Shown: positions 4,711 to 7,540 of the stretch, one piece after another
Layout of the letters: the number at the start of each line of letters is the position of its first letter
Numbering within the stretch: the stretch's first letter is position 1
DNA from: Anaerolineales bacterium
GTDB taxonomy: Bacteria > Chloroflexota > Anaerolineae > Anaerolineales > VGOW01
DNA: 7,540 bases
NCBI GenBank assembly: GCA_919901875.1
Contig: CAKKQG010000170.1
Span: forward strand, 1-7,540
Direction of reading: 5' to 3'
Program-made: the position numbers and the translations under genes
Notes under the pieces: model-generated
Told to the model about the DNA's origin: nothing
The model's database searches: none
Seen by the model: only the letters and a program-made list of their open reading frames with translations

Positions 4711-5553
4711 CTATATTTCTAATTGCCTCAAGACTCCCCTCAACACCGTCATCAACTTCGGCGCAAGAATTTTTCCGGTCGCCAATACTTCTTCGTGATC
4801 CGTCGGCGTGTGACCGTCCAAGTTCACCATGTTGCTGATGCCGGAGATCGCCAACACCTTCATGCCACCGTGCCGCGCCACGATCACTTCCGATGCAGTA
4901 GACATGCCCACCGCATCACACCCCGCCAACTTTAAGAAACGCAATTCAGCGTTACTTTCAAACGTGGGTCCGCCCAACGCGCCATACACGCCTTGTTTAA
5001 GATCGATGCCCGCTTCTTTGGCAACGCTCACTGCCAGCGCGCGCAAGTCTTTGTCGTAAGCATTCAACATATCCAAGAAACGCGGACCCAAAGTGGGATC
5101 GTTGGGTCCGCGCAATGGACTCACGCCGCCGAATCCCAAAAAGTTAATGTGATCGGTGATCGCCATCAGGTCGGCGTTTTTGAACGATTGATTGATACCG
5201 CCAGCCGCATTGGTGAAGAATACGTGCGTGATGCCGAGTTCGCGCATCACGCGCACCGGCAGAGTCACCTGCTGCATCGAATGACCTTCGTAATAATGGG
5301 CGCGCCCTTGTTGAACAAAAACCGTTTTGCCTTCCAACATCCCGATTACCAATTGACCACTATGCCCTTCCACTGTAGACGGCGGCCAGTGCGGAATATC
5401 CTTTGAAGAAATAATATCGGCGTTCTGCACGGCGCCAGCCAGTTCGCCAAAACCTGAACCCAAAACGAGAGCGATCTTCGGTTGATGTTTTGTGCGCGAG
5501 CGAATGTAGGCGGCAGATTCTTGATAGTGAGCGCGGGTGAAAAATTCTGTCAT
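4711..5553 (-). CDS. Purine nucleoside phosphorylase, class I trimeric (PNP/MTAP family)
   Basis: This enzyme splits purine (deoxy)nucleosides with phosphate into base and (deoxy)ribose-1-phosphate in cytosolic purine salvage. Counting from the chosen start (280 residues), the phosphate loop LGSG is at 31-34, GHSG at 63-66, GRAHYYEGH at 83-91, NAAGG at 115-119, GGPTFES at 194-200, GMSTASE at 216-222 and NMV at 241-243. Glu199 and Asn241 correspond to Glu201 and Asn243 of human PNP. That Asn favours 6-oxopurines (guanosine, inosine) over adenosine, so an MTA phosphorylase is less likely. His253 in DHEEV matches human His257. The length is normal and the gene looks intact. Two ATGs are adjacent (5554-5556 and 5551-5553); the second is chosen because AGGAG then lies 5 nt away rather than 2. 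The gene is divergent from the ATPase gene, and its mRNA leader would carry the 15-bp hairpin at 5570-5602. Confidence 0.95.
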   Translation of the reverse strand: MTEFFTRAHYQESAAYIRSRTKHQPKIALVLGSGFGELAGAVQNADIISSKDIPHWPPSTVEGHSGQLVIGMLEGKTVFVQQGRAHYYEGHSMQQVTLPVRVMRELGITHVFFTNAAGGINQSFKNADLMAITDHINFLGFGGVSPLRGPNDPTLGPRFLDMLNAYDKDLRALAVSVAKEAGIDLKQGVYGALGGPTFESNAELRFLKLAGCDAVGMSTASEVIVARHGGMKVLAISGISNMVNLDGHTPTDHEEVLATGKILAPKLMTVLRGVLRQLEI

Positions 5554-5558
5554 CATAT

Positions 5559-5563
5559 CTCCT
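5559..5563 (-). promoter_or_regulatory. Ribosome binding site that selects the second ATG of the phosphorylase gene
   Basis: The minus strand reads TAGGAGAT-ATG-ATG. AGGAG is 2 nt from the first ATG and 5 nt from the second. The 5-nt spacing equals that of the aldolase gene, which favours initiation at 5553. Confidence 0.6.
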
Positions 5564-5569
5564 ATAGGC

Positions 5570-5602
5570 AGACTTCCGAAGTCTCGCAGACTTCGGAAGT
5601 CT
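5570..5602. repeat. Perfect 15-bp inverted repeat made of two near-palindromes
   Basis: AGACTTCCGAAGTCT (5570-5584) is followed by CGC and then its exact reverse complement AGACTTCGGAAGTCT (5588-5602). Each arm is itself a palindrome around one central base, so the unit can be read as two tandem AGACTTCnGAAGTCT sites with centres 18 bp apart. As RNA it would form a 15-bp hairpin with a 3-nt loop in the phosphorylase 5' leader, 6 nt upstream of the Shine-Dalgarno. It may be a protein-binding site, a translational control hairpin or a dispersed repeat. Confidence 0.75.
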
Positions 5603-5619
5603 TTGGTATCTTCATGACG

Positions 5620-5625
5620 ATTATA
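5620..5625 (-). promoter_or_regulatory. Candidate -10 of the phosphorylase promoter
   Basis: The minus strand has a consensus TATAAT within AGTTATAATCG (5628-5618). Transcription would begin near 5613 and give a leader of about 60 nt that includes the 5570-5602 hairpin. No good -35 lies 16-18 nt upstream (GTTATC at 17 nt), so an activator may be needed. Confidence 0.45.
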
Positions 5626-5669
5626 ACTTCACTTAAGGCAAAGATAACGTATCAAATTCCTGTCAGAGT

Positions 5670-5675
5670 TATAAT
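5670..5675 (+). promoter_or_regulatory. Candidate -10 of the ATPase promoter
   Basis: The + strand has a consensus TATAAT within AGTTATAATCG (5667-5677), the same 11-mer as the phosphorylase -10 in opposite orientation. A start near 5682 would give a leader of about 15 nt that just contains the GAGGG ribosome binding site (5683-5687). The expected -35 (ACGTAT at 17 nt) is poor, as is common for metal-induced promoters that rely on a regulator. Confidence 0.45.
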
Positions 5676-5696
5676 CGGCGGCGAGGGAACAATAGT

Positions 5697-7540
5697 ATGA
5701 GTTCTATACCCGATGATGAAGAAAATTGTTTTGAAGTGGTGAACAATGCCATCGCCGATCAAGCGGGCATTGTGGATATTCAAGTAGACACCGCGCGCGA
5801 GCAAGTGGCGTTTGAATATGATCCTGCCGTGATTCACGATGAAGCGATCGTGACTCTGGCGCGCAAGGTGGAGCCGACTCTGCGCCAACGGTTTGATACC
5901 TGCACCTTGCGTCTCGCCCCGCAAGCCGGTCGCGCCTGCGAATCGTGCGCGACGAAGATCGAACATCGCATGAACAAAATTCAAGGCGTGCGCCGCGCCA
6001 CCGCCAGTTATATGGGCGGCGTGTTAAGCGTCACCTACGATAACGGCTTGATCACGCCCGATCAAATTATGGAGCAAGTGAAAAATTTCGGGGTGAAGAT
6101 CGAAGCGAAGGAAACAGAGGCGGCGGACGAAGCGGCGAGACCGCAACCGCAGTGGAAAAAAGCTTTGGAGTGGTTCACCGCCGACCGCATTGAGGCGATC
6201 TTCACCGCCATCACCTTCGTCACCATGTTCGGCGGACTCATCGCCGAATACCTGCAGGCCCAACCGATCATCCCTTTCATCTTTTTTGCGATTGCCTACT
6301 TCACCGGCAGCGTCTTCGGACTCAGAGGCGGACTTGAATCGCTGCGTCACTTCACGATTGACGTTGACCTGCTGATGGTGTTAGCGGCGGCGGGTGCGTG
6401 GGTTGTCGGCTCACCCTTTGAGGGCGCGATGTTGTTGTTCCTCTTCTCGCTCTCCAACGTATTGCAAGCCTTTGCGATGGATCGCACGCGCAACGCCATC
6501 AAAGCCTTGATGAAGTTGCGACCTAACAAAGCATTGATCCGCCGAGGTGGACGAGCCGTGATCATGCCGATTGAAAAAATTATCGTGGGCGACGTGGCGA
6601 TTGTGCGACCCGGCGAGCGCATCCCGATGGATGGTGTGGTCATTGAAGGCGAGAGCGCGGTGGATCAATCTTCGATCACCGGCGAATCGATGCCGGTGAT
6701 GAAGCGCATCGGGAGTGATGTGTTGGCGGCGACGATCAACCAACAAGGCGGGCTTGAGATTCGCGTGACCAAGTTGGCGAAGGACTCGACGATTGCAAAA
6801 TTGATTATCTTAGTAGAAGAAGCGCACAGCGAGAAGGCGAAGACGCAACGCACCATTGACAAGTTCGAACAGTATTACGCGCTGGGCGTGATCATCTTCA
6901 CCGCGTTGGCGATCATCGTTCCCATTTTTATCTTCGGCGAAAAATTCAATTCGGCATTCTATCGCGCGATGGTTCTCATGGTCAGCGCCTCGCCCTGTGC
7001 CTTGGTCATCAGCACGCCCGCTTCGATTCTCTCGGCTATCGGCAACGGGGCGCGCAAAGGTGTGTTGTTCAAAGGCGGCGTATATCTGGAAGAAGCGGCA
7101 GGCATTAAAGTTGTGGCGTTTGATAAAACCGGAACGCTCACGCTCGGCAAGCCGCAAGTGACCGACGTTAAAGTCATCAGTTTAAGCGGCGATGAAAATG
7201 AATTGCTCAAACTGGCGGCGAGTGTGGAGGCGAAATCGGAACATCCGTTGGCACAAGCAATTGTGAAGACGGCAAACGCGCGCGGAATTAAATTGTTTGA
7301 GGCAACCGCCTTTCAATCGGAGACGGGCAAAGGAGTCCGCGCCACCTTGAATGGGCTGGATGTTTGCGTGGGCAGCTTGCGTTACTTCGAATCATTTAAA
7401 ACCATCGGCATGGAACTCGCCCAGAAACATCTTGAGCAGATGCAAGACGAAGGCAAAACATCTGTCGCCGTCGCGCGGCTCGAAAACGGCGTGGCGCATC
7501 TCATCGGCACCATCGGCATCGCCGACGTGTTGCGAAAAGA
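5697..7540 (+). CDS. Heavy-metal P1B-type ATPase, SPC class, with N-terminal HMA-like domains (3' partial)
   Basis: The first 614 residues of an ATP-driven metal exporter of the inner membrane are visible. The ATG has GAGGG 9 nt upstream. Residues about 11-65 look like a degenerate HMA fold without CxxC. A second HMA-like domain (about 68-137) carries the metal-binding motif CESC (81-84). Four hydrophobic helices (about 164-186, 190-210, 222-240, 241-258) precede the actuator domain with TGES (328-331). Helices at about 394-413 and 421-441 follow, the latter holding the transport motif SPC (432-434). DKTGT (476-480) carries the phosphorylated Asp476. SEHP (514-517) and GKG (544-546) belong to the nucleotide-binding domain. 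SPC marks the P1B-4 group, which exports Co, Fe, Zn or Ni, rather than the copper CPC group. The GDGxxND hinge and last two helices lie beyond the window, so the metal cannot be assigned. Tandem HMA domains are unusual for P1B-4. Confidence 0.93.
   Translation, partial: MSSIPDDEENCFEVVNNAIADQAGIVDIQVDTAREQVAFEYDPAVIHDEAIVTLARKVEPTLRQRFDTCTLRLAPQAGRACESCATKIEHRMNKIQGVRRATASYMGGVLSVTYDNGLITPDQIMEQVKNFGVKIEAKETEAADEAARPQPQWKKALEWFTADRIEAIFTAITFVTMFGGLIAEYLQAQPIIPFIFFAIAYFTGSVFGLRGGLESLRHFTIDVDLLMVLAAAGAWVVGSPFEGAMLLFLFSLSNVLQAFAMDRTRNAIKALMKLRPNKALIRRGGRAVIMPIEKIIVGDVAIVRPGERIPMDGVVIEGESAVDQSSITGESMPVMKRIGSDVLAATINQQGGLEIRVTKLAKDSTIAKLIILVEEAHSEKAKTQRTIDKFEQYYALGVIIFTALAIIVPIFIFGEKFNSAFYRAMVLMVSASPCALVISTPASILSAIGNGARKGVLFKGGVYLEEAAGIKVVAFDKTGTLTLGKPQVTDVKVISLSGDENELLKLAASVEAKSEHPLAQAIVKTANARGIKLFEATAFQSETGKGVRATLNGLDVCVGSLRYFESFKTIGMELAQKHLEQMQDEGKTSVAVARLENGVAHLIGTIGIADVLRK

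Noticed and set aside
5557..5696. Purine riboswitch upstream of the phosphorylase
   Set aside because: The leader has only a simple long hairpin. I see no three-way junction and no conserved purine-aptamer bases.
5652..7210. Several minus-strand frames opposite the ATPase
   Set aside because: They are antisense shadows. The + strand frame carries all the P-type ATPase motifs continuously from 5697 to the edge.

Overview
The window is bacterial chromosomal DNA of medium GC content, most likely from a Chloroflexota (Anaerolineae-like) genome. That placement is an inference. It rests on a lipoprotein-like surface protein with a Pro/Thr-rich (TPTP) linker, a GAF protein with a multi-pass membrane N-terminus and a C-terminal HTH-like module of a kind I associate with this phylum, and short intergenic repeats in every gap. 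No RNA gene, CRISPR array, transposase or phage gene was seen.

Layout: the last 19 codons of a + strand gene end at 60. A convergent gap full of repeats follows (61-230). Five genes then run on the minus strand, separated by gaps of about 80-95 bp. Read from left to right, they are a DapA/HOGA1-like aldolase interrupted by an in-frame TAG (231-1133), a membrane-GAF-HTH regulator (1213-3153), a GNAT acetyltransferase (3249-3794), a two-helix membrane protein with an external beta domain (3879-4622), and a class I purine nucleoside phosphorylase (4711-5553). A 140-bp divergent promoter region (about 5557-5696) separates these from a + strand metal-transporting P-type ATPase of the SPC class that runs off the right edge (5697-7540).

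The minus-strand genes have no obvious shared pathway. At least one internal terminator-like hairpin (4624-4698) and one candidate internal promoter (3801-3809) suggest they are transcribed separately rather than as one operon.

The most notable features are the premature stop in an otherwise intact aldolase, and the organisation of the intergenic repeats. The aldolase gene and the regulator gene are each bracketed by inverted copies of their own short repeat, and several repeats supply or abut a stop codon. The promoter region between the phosphorylase and the ATPase carries two outward-facing copies of an 11-mer that contains TATAAT, next to a perfect 15-bp inverted repeat. I found no convincing new defence, CRISPR-like or mobile system.
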